From JASGCK01 sp031538565 (GTDB lineage: Bacteria > Pseudomonadota > Gammaproteobacteria > Burkholderiales > Burkholderiaceae_C): a stretch of DNA of 19,846 bases. Both the position numbers and the translations under genes were made by a program. Each line of letters starts with the position of its first letter. Within the stretch, counting starts at the first letter, position 1. The notes beneath the pieces were generated by a model, which was not told where the DNA came from, did not search any database, and saw only the letters and a list, made by a program, of their open reading frames with translations. Location of the stretch: the NCBI GenBank assembly GCA_031538565.1, contig JAVKLS010000053.1:1-19846 (forward strand), read 5' to 3'. Positions 7,770-15,626 of the stretch are shown piece after piece.

Positions 7770-9262
7770 GTTGCCGCCCTCGCCGCTAAAGGAGGCAGCT
7801 TGGTATGCCAATCAGTCGCCAATTGGTATTGATGCGCCACGCGCAGCAAGCGTGCTTCTTGCAAATAGTTGCCAATGAGTTGCATACCAAGTGGCAGATG
7901 GTTTGCATCAAAGCCAATCGGGATGCTCATGCAGGGCAAGCCCGCCAACGATGCAGGTAGGGTAAAAATATCTGCCAAATAATCTTCGAGAGGCTCTCGC
8001 ACATCCGTGAAGCGCCAAGGTGCGCAAGGCGTTACCGGGCCCGCGATGACATCACAGTTTTTAAATGCAGCTTGAAAGTCGTCTGCAATCATGCGCCGAA
8101 TACGCTGTGCTTGCAGGTAATAAGCGTCGTAGTAGCCGTGCGAGAGCACGTAGTTGCCAATCATGATGCGGCGCTTGACCTCTTCGCCAAAGCCTTCAGC
8201 GCGGGTTTTTTTGTACATCTCCAGCAGGTCTTTGTAGTCCGCCGTGCGGTAGCCAAACTTGACGCCATCAAAGCGCGACAAATTGCTGGCGGCTTCGGCG
8301 GGGGCGATGATGTAGTACACGGGAATGGACAGTTCGGTGCGCGGCAGGGAAATTTCCACAATCGTTGCGCCCAGTTTTTTGTATTCGTCGAGCGCGAGAT
8401 TTATTGCTGTCGCTACGGGCGTATCGTTTAAATCTTTTAAAAACTCCTTGGGAATGCCAATGCGAAGCCCGCTGATGGACTGATGCAAACCCTGCGTGAA
8501 GTCCTCTGGCGGCAAATCAAGCGAGGTGGAATCGCGGTCTAAATCTGCGCCGCACATGGACGAGAGAAGCAAAGCGCAGTCTTCTGCCGTGCGTGCCATG
8601 GAGCCTGCTTGATCAAGGCTAGAGGCAAACGCCACCATGCCGTAGCGCGAAGCGCGCCCATAGGTGGGCTTGATACCCGTAATGCCACAAAAGGCGGCGG
8701 GTTGGCGAATCGATCCCCCTGTATCCGTGCCCGTAGCGGCGGGTGTGAGACCTGCTGCAACCGCTGCGGCGCTGCCGCCCGAGGAGCCGCCTGGCACGCG
8801 GGCCCTGTCCCACGGGTTTTTGACTTTGCCGTAGTGCGAGTTTTCGTTGGCCGAGCCCATTGCAAATTCATCGCAATTGAGTTTGCCAAGCGTCACCATG
8901 CCCGCGCCCACCGCACCATCTGAACCTGCGCCTAGGCGCGAGACGACCGTCGCATCAAAGGGGGAGCGATAGCCTTGCAGCATTTTTGATCCCGCCGTAG
9001 TGACAAAATCTTGCGTCACAAAAACGTCTTTGTGCGCGATGGGCACACCCGTTAGGCGCGGCGCATTGCCTGCGGCAAGCAGGGCGTCGGCAGCTTTGGC
9101 TTGGGCAAGCGTGACCTCCTCGTCGCGACTCAAAAACGCGCCCAAGTCTTGATGGGTGGTGGCTCGGGCGAGGTAATGCTTGGCAAGCTCTACGCTAGAG
9201 ATTTTTTTGGCTTGCAGCCAATCGGCGGTTTGACAAAGGGTTAGATGGTGTAGGTCTTGCAT
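7766..9262 (-). CDS. gatA: Asp/Glu-tRNA(Asn/Gln) amidotransferase subunit A (amidase)
   Basis: GatA hydrolyses glutamine to supply ammonia to GatB in the indirect pathway for Asn-tRNA or Gln-tRNA formation. The 498-residue protein belongs to the amidase-signature family. The Ser-cisSer-Lys triad is visible as Lys78 (PIAHKD), Ser160 (VPGGSSGGS) and nucleophile Ser184 (TGTDTGGSIRQPAAF). The Gly-rich signature is followed by GITGIKPTYGRASRYGMVAF as in GatA. A few extra residues (GAGSDGAVG, about 111-119) lengthen the loop before TLGKLNCDEFAMGS compared with the usual sequence. gatC ends 23 bp upstream, and the gatA stop overlaps the gatB start by 4 bp. The Shine-Dalgarno sequence is weak, which fits coupling within the operon. 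Confidence 0.98.
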   Translation of the reverse strand: MQDLHHLTLCQTADWLQAKKISSVELAKHYLARATTHQDLGAFLSRDEEVTLAQAKAADALLAAGNAPRLTGVPIAHKDVFVTQDFVTTAGSKMLQGYRSPFDATVVSRLGAGSDGAVGAGMVTLGKLNCDEFAMGSANENSHYGKVKNPWDRARVPGGSSGGSAAAVAAGLTPAATGTDTGGSIRQPAAFCGITGIKPTYGRASRYGMVAFASSLDQAGSMARTAEDCALLLSSMCGADLDRDSTSLDLPPEDFTQGLHQSISGLRIGIPKEFLKDLNDTPVATAINLALDEYKKLGATIVEISLPRTELSIPVYYIIAPAEAASNLSRFDGVKFGYRTADYKDLLEMYKKTRAEGFGEEVKRRIMIGNYVLSHGYYDAYYLQAQRIRRMIADDFQAAFKNCDVIAGPVTPCAPWRFTDVREPLEDYLADIFTLPASLAGLPCMSIPIGFDANHLPLGMQLIGNYLQEARLLRVAHQYQLATDWHTKLPPLAARAAT

Positions 9263-9285
9263 GGCTTGAAGGCGCTATTTGACAA

Positions 9286-9600
9286 CTATTCAATAACTTT
9301 TGGAACGAGAAGCAAACCGCGCTCCACCGCAGGGGCACTCTGCTGATTGGCTTCTCGGCGATTGGATTGGCTGACCACGTCATCCCGCAAACGAAGCTGG
9401 ATGCGGGGCATCAGCTCTTTGGGCATGGCGTGCGTGGGATGCGCCAAGGGTTCAATGCCCGCAGTATCTACGGCGCGCATTTGCTCAACAACGTCTAAAA
9501 AACGGTTGATTTGCCCCTGCATTTTTTCACGCTCAGATGCGGACATTTCTAACCGCGAGAGATTGGCAATTTTGACGATGTCTTGCTGACTTAAAGCCAT
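9286..9600 (-). CDS. gatC: Asp/Glu-tRNA(Asn/Gln) amidotransferase subunit C
   Basis: GatC is the small subunit that wraps GatA and GatB together in the tRNA-dependent amidotransferase. It is 104 residues, close to the usual 95-100. The N-terminal helix ALSQQDIVKIANLSRLEMS and the following amphipathic helix (FLDVVEQMRAVDTAGIEPLAHP) are typical. The start ATG at 9600 has AGGA 5 nt upstream (plus-strand 9606-9609). An in-frame start at 9672 would reach into the divergent mreB start and lacks family similarity. It is the first gene of the minus-strand block and is read divergently from mreB across 70 bp. Confidence 0.95.
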   Translation of the reverse strand: MALSQQDIVKIANLSRLEMSASEREKMQGQINRFLDVVEQMRAVDTAGIEPLAHPTHAMPKELMPRIQLRLRDDVVSQSNRREANQQSAPAVERGLLLVPKVIE

Positions 9601-9670
9601 GTTTTTCCTATAAAAATTGGGTTTATCGAGTATTATCCAATGTTTACAAATTTCTTTATGGGATGCATCC
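9601..9670. promoter_or_regulatory. Divergent gatC/mreB promoter region
   Basis: This A/T-rich 70-bp gap separates two divergent operons, so it must carry, or lie just inside, promoters for both. The motif TATTATCC at 9631-9638 offers a -10-like hexamer in both directions: TATTAT on plus, and GATAAT on minus at 9637-9632. I saw no good -35 hexamer at the right spacing for either, so exact promoters are not assigned. The gatC ribosome-binding site lies at its left edge. The arrangement itself is what I expect in Burkholderiales. Confidence 0.4.
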
Positions 9671-10714
9671 ATGCTCAGCGTTTTTCGCCGCTATTTTTCT
9701 ACCGATTTAGCCATTGACCTTGGCACGGCTAATACCCTGATTTATCTTCAAGGCAAGGGCATTGTTTTGGATGAGCCCTCGGTAGTTGCCATTCGCCACG
9801 AAGGTGGTCCGCAAGGCAAAAAAACGATTCAAGCGGTAGGACGTGAAGCCAAATCCATGCTTGGTAAAGTGCCAGGCAATATCGAAGCCATTCGCCCCAT
9901 GAAGGACGGCGTGATTGCCGACTTTACGGTGACCGAGCAGATGCTCAAGCAGTTCATCAAAATGGTACATCCGCGTCAGTTGTTCAAGCCCAGCCCACGT
10001 ATCATTATTTGCGTGCCTTGCGGCTCTACCCAAGTGGAGCGCCGTGCGATTCGCGAGTCTGCGTTAGGCGCGGGCGCATCCCAAGTGTTTTTGATTGAGG
10101 AGCCGATGGCTGCGGCAATTGGCGCAGGCTTGCCCGTATCGGAGGCCAGCGGCTCGATGGTGGTGGACATTGGCGGGGGTACCACCGAGGTTGGTGTTAT
10201 TTCTCTGGGCGGCATGGTGTACAAAGGATCGGTGCGCGTGGGAGGCGATAAATTTGACGAGGCCATCATCAATTACATCCGTCGCAACTATGGTATGTTG
10301 ATTGGCGAACCCACGGCAGAAGCCATTAAAAAGAATATCGGCACGGCTTTCCCGGGCAGCGAAGTGCGTGAAATGGAAGTGAAGGGACGCAACTTGTCGG
10401 AAGGCGTGCCGCGCAGCTTTACGATCTCATCGAACGAAATTTTGGAAGCATTGACGGACCCGCTTAACAACATCGTCAGTGCGGTTAAAAACGCACTCGA
10501 GCAAACCCCCCCAGAGCTGGGTGCGGATATTGCCGAGCGCGGCATGATGCTCACGGGTGGTGGCGCTTTGCTGCGCGATCTTGATCGCCTGCTCTCCGAA
10601 GAAACAGGACTGCCAACATTGGTGGCAGAAGACCCGCTAACCTGCGTGGTTCGAGGTTGCGGCATTGCACTAGAGCGCATGGAGCGTTTAGGCTCTATCT
10701 TTACGACCGAGTAG
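9671..10714 (+). CDS. mreB: Rod shape-determining actin homologue MreB
   Basis: MreB polymerises into membrane-bound filaments that steer the cell-wall elongation complex (MreCD, RodZ, PBP2, RodA). The 347 residues equal the usual length. The actin-fold motifs are present: phosphate-1 loop AIDLGTANT near 14-22, the adenosine and phosphate-2 region VVDIGGGTTEVGVISLGG near 160, and LTGGGALLRDLDRLL near 295. The N-terminal MLSVFRRYFS is the amphipathic membrane anchor. An in-frame ATG at 9617 would add 18 residues extending into the intergenic region, and the conserved MLS-type N-terminus supports 9671. The Shine-Dalgarno sequence is weak. mreC starts 6 bp after its stop. Confidence 0.98.
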   Translation: MLSVFRRYFSTDLAIDLGTANTLIYLQGKGIVLDEPSVVAIRHEGGPQGKKTIQAVGREAKSMLGKVPGNIEAIRPMKDGVIADFTVTEQMLKQFIKMVHPRQLFKPSPRIIICVPCGSTQVERRAIRESALGAGASQVFLIEEPMAAAIGAGLPVSEASGSMVVDIGGGTTEVGVISLGGMVYKGSVRVGGDKFDEAIINYIRRNYGMLIGEPTAEAIKKNIGTAFPGSEVREMEVKGRNLSEGVPRSFTISSNEILEALTDPLNNIVSAVKNALEQTPPELGADIAERGMMLTGGGALLRDLDRLLSEETGLPTLVAEDPLTCVVRGCGIALERMERLGSIFTTE

Positions 10715-10720
10715 TTTGTC

Positions 10721-11623
10721 ATGCTGGACGGTGCACCACCGCCAATTTTCCGCCAAGGCGTCTCTGCTTTTTCGCGCTTGATTTTCTTTTGTGCGCTGGC
10801 GCTATTTCTCATGGTGGCGGATGTGCGGTTTAAGCTGATGTCGCCTCTGCGCACAGGCGTTGTTGTGGTTTTGTATCCTTTTCAGTGGCTGGCAATGCAG
10901 CCCATTGTTGCTCTGGGCTACATTGGCGATCACTTTAAAAGTCTTGCCGCGGTGCAAAATGACTTGAACGATGCGAATGCAAAGTTGACGGCGCAAATGC
11001 AAAAAACGGGCGTTGTTGAGCAACTACAAATTGAAAACCACAGATTGCGCGAATTGCTGCAATTACAGCAAAGACCTGAAACATCGGGCAGGGCTGCCGA
11101 GGTGATTTACGACGCGGCAGACCCTTTTACCCGCAAAGTGGTGATTGAAAAGGGCTCGCAGCACAATATGGTTGTGGGATCCCCCGTACTAGACGAATTT
11201 GGTGTGGTGGGGCAAATTACGCGCGTGCATCCTTTGACGAGTGAGGTCACACTTTTGATTGACAAAGACCAAGCGATCCCTGTACTAAACACCCGCACGG
11301 GCGCACGCAGCGTTGCCTACGGCAGCGCACAAAATGGCAATGCACTCGAATTGCGCTTTATGGCTGCGAATGCCGATGTATTGCAAGGTGATTTGCTGAC
11401 GACTAGTGGCATCGATGGTGTGTATCCCGCAGGCATTCCAGTGGCAAAAATAGACAAAATTGAGCGCCGCGCTGACACCGCATTTGCCAAAATTTATTGC
11501 ACGCCTGTGGCGCAAGTTGTGGGTACCACCCACGTCATGGTGCTTCAGCCTTTGACCCCCATTCAAAGCAATACGCTGCTTGAAGTGCCTCCTGCTACGG
11601 CGCATAAAAAAGGCAAACTATGA
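10721..11623 (+). CDS. mreC: Rod shape-determining protein MreC
   Basis: MreC is a bitopic inner-membrane protein whose periplasmic part activates PBP2 in the elongasome. The protein has 300 residues. A short cytoplasmic N-terminus is followed by a membrane segment (SRLIFFCALALFLMVADV, about 18-35). A coiled coil follows (about 75-115, with LQIENHRLRELLQLQQ), then the two beta domains (AEVIYDAADPFTRKVVIEKG, then GVVGQITRVHPLTSEVTLL, and DGVYPAGIPVAKI). It begins 6 bp after mreB and its stop overlaps the mreD start in an ATGA at 11620-11623, so translation is probably coupled. Confidence 0.96.
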   Translation: MLDGAPPPIFRQGVSAFSRLIFFCALALFLMVADVRFKLMSPLRTGVVVVLYPFQWLAMQPIVALGYIGDHFKSLAAVQNDLNDANAKLTAQMQKTGVVEQLQIENHRLRELLQLQQRPETSGRAAEVIYDAADPFTRKVVIEKGSQHNMVVGSPVLDEFGVVGQITRVHPLTSEVTLLIDKDQAIPVLNTRTGARSVAYGSAQNGNALELRFMAANADVLQGDLLTTSGIDGVYPAGIPVAKIDKIERRADTAFAKIYCTPVAQVVGTTHVMVLQPLTPIQSNTLLEVPPATAHKKGKL

Positions 11624-12159
11624 GCGGAGTCATGCCGCGCGGCACACGGCAGATTTTGCTGCCAGCCAGTCCCGTGTTTATTTGGCTGAGTCTCTTGGCT
11701 GCGCTGCTGTGCAATATGTTGCAAAACTTTTGGCTAGGTGGTTGGTCAAGTTGGACACCCGACTATGTGACCCTTGTGCTTGCCTTTTGGAGCATTCACC
11801 AACCGCAGCGCATTGGCATAGGCGTGGCGTTTTTCTTGGGTCTGTTGATGGATGTGCATCAGGCCACGCTGCTGGGGCAACACGCGCTTGCCTATTCGCT
11901 ACTGAGTTTTGCTGCGCTAATGCTTCATAGGCGCATTTTGTGGTTTAAAACTTCAGAGCAAGCAATTCAACTCTTCCCCTTGTTTATCGGCTGCCGTGTG
12001 GTGGAGTTGTTACTGCGAATAGCGTTTGGTGATGCGTGGCCAGGATGGCTGTTCGTTCTGTCGCCCTTGGCCGAGGCTTTGCTGTGGCCGATAGCAAGTG
12101 CGATGCTTCTTTTTCCGCAAAGACGCAGCCCCGACCCCGATTTGAATCGTCCGTTGTAA
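11620..12159 (+). CDS. mreD: Rod shape-determining protein MreD
   Basis: MreD is a polytopic inner-membrane partner of MreC in the elongasome. The protein is 179 residues with about five or six hydrophobic segments, including VFIWLSLLAALLCNML, YVTLVLAFWSI, GIGVAFFLGLLMDV and WLFVLSPLAEALLWPIA. The pattern PDYVTLVLAFW, then GIGVAFFLGLLMDVHQATLLGQHAL, is typical of the family. The C-terminus is a short Arg/Pro-rich cytoplasmic tail. The start overlaps the mreC stop by 4 bp. The gene is followed after about 25 bp by mrdA. Confidence 0.93.
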   Translation: MSGVMPRGTRQILLPASPVFIWLSLLAALLCNMLQNFWLGGWSSWTPDYVTLVLAFWSIHQPQRIGIGVAFFLGLLMDVHQATLLGQHALAYSLLSFAALMLHRRILWFKTSEQAIQLFPLFIGCRVVELLLRIAFGDAWPGWLFVLSPLAEALLWPIASAMLLFPQRRSPDPDLNRPL

Positions 12160-12184
12160 CTCGCGCATTGAACCGCTATTGGTT

Positions 12185-14128
12185 ATGGAGTTACGCAACC
12201 TAGACTACGAATTGATTCGCTTTCGCCAGCGCGTGGTGGCTGTGAGCATCCTAGTGGTCATCGCGTTTTTATTATTGGTGTGCAGGCTGTTTTATTTGCA
12301 GGTGGTGGAGCACGCGCAACTGCTGGCGCAAGCCGAGGGCAATCGCGTCGCCTTTGTGCCCATCATTCCTAATCGCGGCTTAATAGTGGATCGCAATGGT
12401 GTGGTTCTGGCAAGCAACTACTCGGCCTATACCCTAGAAATTACGCCTGCTAAAACACCCAATGTGGATGAAACCATTCAAGCTTTATCGCACGTGGTAG
12501 ATATTCAATCGCGCGACAAGCGTCGCTTTAAAAGACTGATGGAGGAGTCAAAAAATTTTGAATCTCTACCCATCCGCACACGGCTCACCGACGAAGAGGT
12601 GGCCAAATTTTCTGCCCAGCGCTTTCAGTTTCCTGGCGTGGACATCAAGGCGCGCTTGTTTCGCAGCTACCCTTACGGCGAATTGGCAAGTCATGTGATT
12701 GGCTACATTGGGCGCATTAATGCTGATGAAAAAAAGCGTATTGACCAAGGCGATGATGCGAGCAACTACCGAGGAACCGAGTACATCGGCAAACTAGGTG
12801 TGGAGCAGAATTTTGAATCCCAGCTGCATGGCGTGACGGGCATTGAGCAGGTGGAAACTTCGGCGGGAGGACGTGCGATGCGCAGGCTGGCAAGCTCGCC
12901 TGCAACGCCTGGCAACACCATCATTTTGTCGATTGACATTAAGCTGCAAAAGCTGGTTGAAGACTTATTTGGCGACAGGCGTGGCGCGCTCGTTGCCATT
13001 GATCCACGCAGTGGCGAAGTGTTGGCGTTTGTGAGCAAACCTACGTTTGATCCAAATCTATTTGTCGATGGCATTGACCTTGAAAATTGGACGGCGCTTA
13101 ACACCTCGATTGATAAGCCGATGCTCAACCGTGCCTTACGCGGAACCTATCCACCGGGCTCAACGTATAAGCCCTTCATGGCGCTGGCCGCTTTAGAGGT
13201 AGGCAAGCGCAGCGCTACCGCCATCATTAACGACCCTGGCTATTGGATGTTTGGCGAGCATCGCTTTCGAAGTCACGACGATCATGGACTAGGCCCTGTC
13301 GATATGTACCGCAGCATTGTGATGTCTAGCAATGTGTACTACTACTCGCTTGCAAACGAATTAGGCGTCGATGCTATTTACAACTTCATGAAACCGCTGG
13401 GCTTTGGGCAATTGACGGGCATCGATATCCAAGGCGAAGTACGCGGCATCTTGCCCAGCACTGAATGGAAGCGCAGCGCCTACAAAAAGCCCGAGCAGCA
13501 AAAATGGTTTCCAGGCGAAACGATTTCTCTTGGAATTGGACAAGGCTATAACGCCTTTACGATGCTGCAATTGGCATCTGCAACAGCCACGCTTACCAGC
13601 GGTGGCATGAAATACAAGCCGCACCTCGTGCTCGGTACGCAAGACGCCATCACTAAAAATAAAACCGTGATGTCCGCGCCCGCGCCCATCGATTTAAATT
13701 TCAAACTCGAAAACATTGCCGTGGTGCGCCACGCTTTAGGCGGTGTGCCGCGCGAGGGCACTTCTGCGAAAGTGTTTGCGGGCGCAGCTTACGACAGTGG
13801 CGGAAAGACAGGTACGGCGCAAGCGGTCACGATTGGGCAAAAAGAAAAGTACAACGCAAGCAAGCTGGAGGATCGTCAGCGTGACCATGCGCTTTACATG
13901 GCGTTTGCGCCACTAGAGGCCTCGCAAATTTCCGTAGCAATTGTGGTGGAAAACGCGGGTTTTGGTGCGCAATACGCAGCGCCTATTGCGCGGCGGGTGT
14001 TTGATTACGTATTGCTGGGTCAATATCCCTCGCTTGAGGACATTGCTGCCGTGCGCGCAGGGCACGCTGCCGCCCCTATTGGTAAGCCGCGCTTGGTCAA
14101 AGATGTACCTTGGCAAACTCCGCAGTAA
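12185..14128 (+). CDS. mrdA: Penicillin-binding protein 2 (elongation transpeptidase)
   Basis: PBP2 crosslinks peptidoglycan during cell elongation, paired with the RodA glycosyltransferase. The protein has 647 residues. The order is a short cytoplasmic N-terminus, one membrane segment (about 18-38, VSILVVIAFLLLVCRLFYL), a dimerisation/pedestal domain starting at IPNRGLIVDRNGVVLA, and a transpeptidase domain. Catalytic motifs are STYK with Ser326, SSN at 381-383 and KTG at 541-543 (GGKTGTAQ). I chose the ATG at 12185; a TTG two codons upstream is also in frame, and no clear Shine-Dalgarno sequence distinguishes them. rodA, the usual next gene, is missing; kdsD follows after 57 bp. Confidence 0.97.
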   Translation: MELRNLDYELIRFRQRVVAVSILVVIAFLLLVCRLFYLQVVEHAQLLAQAEGNRVAFVPIIPNRGLIVDRNGVVLASNYSAYTLEITPAKTPNVDETIQALSHVVDIQSRDKRRFKRLMEESKNFESLPIRTRLTDEEVAKFSAQRFQFPGVDIKARLFRSYPYGELASHVIGYIGRINADEKKRIDQGDDASNYRGTEYIGKLGVEQNFESQLHGVTGIEQVETSAGGRAMRRLASSPATPGNTIILSIDIKLQKLVEDLFGDRRGALVAIDPRSGEVLAFVSKPTFDPNLFVDGIDLENWTALNTSIDKPMLNRALRGTYPPGSTYKPFMALAALEVGKRSATAIINDPGYWMFGEHRFRSHDDHGLGPVDMYRSIVMSSNVYYYSLANELGVDAIYNFMKPLGFGQLTGIDIQGEVRGILPSTEWKRSAYKKPEQQKWFPGETISLGIGQGYNAFTMLQLASATATLTSGGMKYKPHLVLGTQDAITKNKTVMSAPAPIDLNFKLENIAVVRHALGGVPREGTSAKVFAGAAYDSGGKTGTAQAVTIGQKEKYNASKLEDRQRDHALYMAFAPLEASQISVAIVVENAGFGAQYAAPIARRVFDYVLLGQYPSLEDIAAVRAGHAAAPIGKPRLVKDVPWQTPQ

Positions 14129-14185
14129 CCACCTTGCAGTAACATAACTACCCTTGTTTGATTACGCTATTTTGATTGACACATC

Positions 14186-15154
14186 ATGACTCATCCCTTT
14201 ATCGCGTCTGCCCATCGAACGCTGGATATTGAGGCCAACGCTTTGCAGCAGATCAAGCCTTTGATTGGTCAATCGTTTGTGGCGGCCGTGGAGCTATTTT
14301 GTGCCTGCACGGGACGTGTGATTGTGATGGGCATGGGTAAAAGCGGGCACATCGGCCGAAAAATTGCCGCCACCCTAGCGTCCACGGGTACGCCCGCTTT
14401 TTTTGTGCATCCTGCCGAGGCTAGTCACGGCGATTTGGGTATGGTGATGGCGGGCGACGTCGTGCTTGCCATCTCAAATAGTGGGGAGGCTGCCGAAATC
14501 ACCGCTGTCTTGCCGCACCTGCGGCGTTTGGGTGTGCCTGTGGTTGCCATGACGGGCAATGTCGCGTCCACAATGACGACCTACGCCGATCAGGTGCTCT
14601 CCACCTTTGTCGCGCACGAAGCTTGTCCGCTAGATTTGGCGCCCACGGCCAGCACCACCGCCCAGCTTGCGCTAGGTGACGCGCTCGCCGTGGCTTGCCT
14701 TGAACATCGCGGCTTTAGTGCTGCCGACTTTGCTTCCACGCACCCAGGCGGGGCCTTGGGACGCAAGCTGCTCACGCGCGTGTGCGACATCATGCGCACG
14801 GGCGCAGCCATTCCCGTCGTATCTGCGGATGCCAATTTTTTGCACATGATGGAGCGCATGAGCCAGTGCGGACTGGGGCTTGCCATCATCACTGATGCGG
14901 CAGACATACCCACGGGCGTTTTTACCGATGGCGATCTGCGCCGCGAGTTGTCGAGGGGCACAGACCTCGTCCACGCGGTGGCGGCCAGCCTCATGCGCCC
15001 CAACCCCAAAATAATTAGGGATCAATCGCTGGCAGTTGATGCCGCTACGCTGATGGAGACGCAGCAAATTACCAGCGTTTTAGCCGTCAATCAAAAGGGC
15101 GTTTTAACGGGCGTGCTCAACACCAACGATTTGCTTCGCAGCAAAATTATTTAG
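14186..15154 (+). CDS. kdsD: D-arabinose-5-phosphate isomerase KdsD
   Basis: KdsD converts ribulose-5-phosphate to arabinose-5-phosphate, the first dedicated step toward Kdo and hence LPS core. The 322-residue length fits. An SIS domain (about 35-175) carries GMGKSGHIGRK at 49-59, the HGDLG loop at 81-85 and SNSGE at 97-101. Two CBS domains fill about 200-322 (VCDIMRTG, then GVFTDGDLRREL, and QITSVLAVNQKGVLTGVLNTNDLLR). The start is the ATG at 14186. lptC begins 2 bp after the stop, so the two are co-transcribed. kdsC, which normally lies between them and encodes the Kdo-8-P phosphatase, is absent. Confidence 0.96.
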   Translation: MTHPFIASAHRTLDIEANALQQIKPLIGQSFVAAVELFCACTGRVIVMGMGKSGHIGRKIAATLASTGTPAFFVHPAEASHGDLGMVMAGDVVLAISNSGEAAEITAVLPHLRRLGVPVVAMTGNVASTMTTYADQVLSTFVAHEACPLDLAPTASTTAQLALGDALAVACLEHRGFSAADFASTHPGGALGRKLLTRVCDIMRTGAAIPVVSADANFLHMMERMSQCGLGLAIITDAADIPTGVFTDGDLRRELSRGTDLVHAVAASLMRPNPKIIRDQSLAVDAATLMETQQITSVLAVNQKGVLTGVLNTNDLLRSKII

Positions 15155-15156
15155 CC

Positions 15157-15573
15157 ATGAATCGCCTACCCAGACTGCCGTCTGCTGTACTGCATTTCTT
15201 TCCCTATGTGGTGATGGGACTCATCACCTTGCTAAGCTTTTCGTTATTAAAAAGCACCTCGCAAGCGGGAAGTGCTGGCGAAACAAAAACCGCAAGCGCC
15301 GATATTGACTATTTCACGAGTGGTTTTTCCTCCTCCCAATACCTTCAAAGCGGTGATTTAAAGCTCAAAGTATTTGGCAGTGCTGCGACGCATTTTGTGG
15401 CGAACGATCGCCTAGACGTTCAAAATGCACAAATATGGACGAACAATGCGCAAATGTCGTATCGATTTCAGGCGAATCAAGCGCAGCTTCTAAGTTCCTC
15501 GCATCAAATAATTTTGATGGGTAACGTGCAAATCATCGCGCGCAACAGATACCATAAAGACGACGCCAAATAA
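15157..15573 (+). CDS. lptC: LPS export protein LptC, unusually short
   Basis: LptC is the inner-membrane anchored protein that receives LPS from LptB2FG and passes it to LptA. This one has 138 residues against roughly 190-200 in relatives. One membrane segment (about 14-31, FFPYVVMGLITLLSFSLL) is followed by the start of the jellyroll: DIDYFTSGFSSSQYLQSG, then RLDVQNAQIWTNN, and SSSHQIILMGNVQIIARN. The recognisable family sequence ends there, with a stop about ten residues later. No continuation appears in any frame of the 53 bp before the next gene, so a simple sequencing frameshift does not explain it. The missing C-terminal strands are those that contact LptA in E. coli. Identity rests on position after kdsD plus the N-terminal pattern. 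Confidence 0.82.
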   Translation: MNRLPRLPSAVLHFFPYVVMGLITLLSFSLLKSTSQAGSAGETKTASADIDYFTSGFSSSQYLQSGDLKLKVFGSAATHFVANDRLDVQNAQIWTNNAQMSYRFQANQAQLLSSSHQIILMGNVQIIARNRYHKDDAK

Positions 15574-15626
15574 ACGTAAAAATTTCCCCTTGTCTTTTCC
15601 TTTTAACTTTAGAAAGTGAGTGCCCC

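Noticed and set aside
14129..14185. TTGACA at 14176-14181 as a -35 box for kdsD
   Set aside because: It lies only a few bases before the start codon, so no -10 could precede kdsD; it is probably chance.
15574..15626. LptC truncation as a simple frameshift
   Set aside because: I looked for LptC-like continuation in all plus-strand frames of this 53-bp gap and saw none; the gap is T-rich and non-coding.
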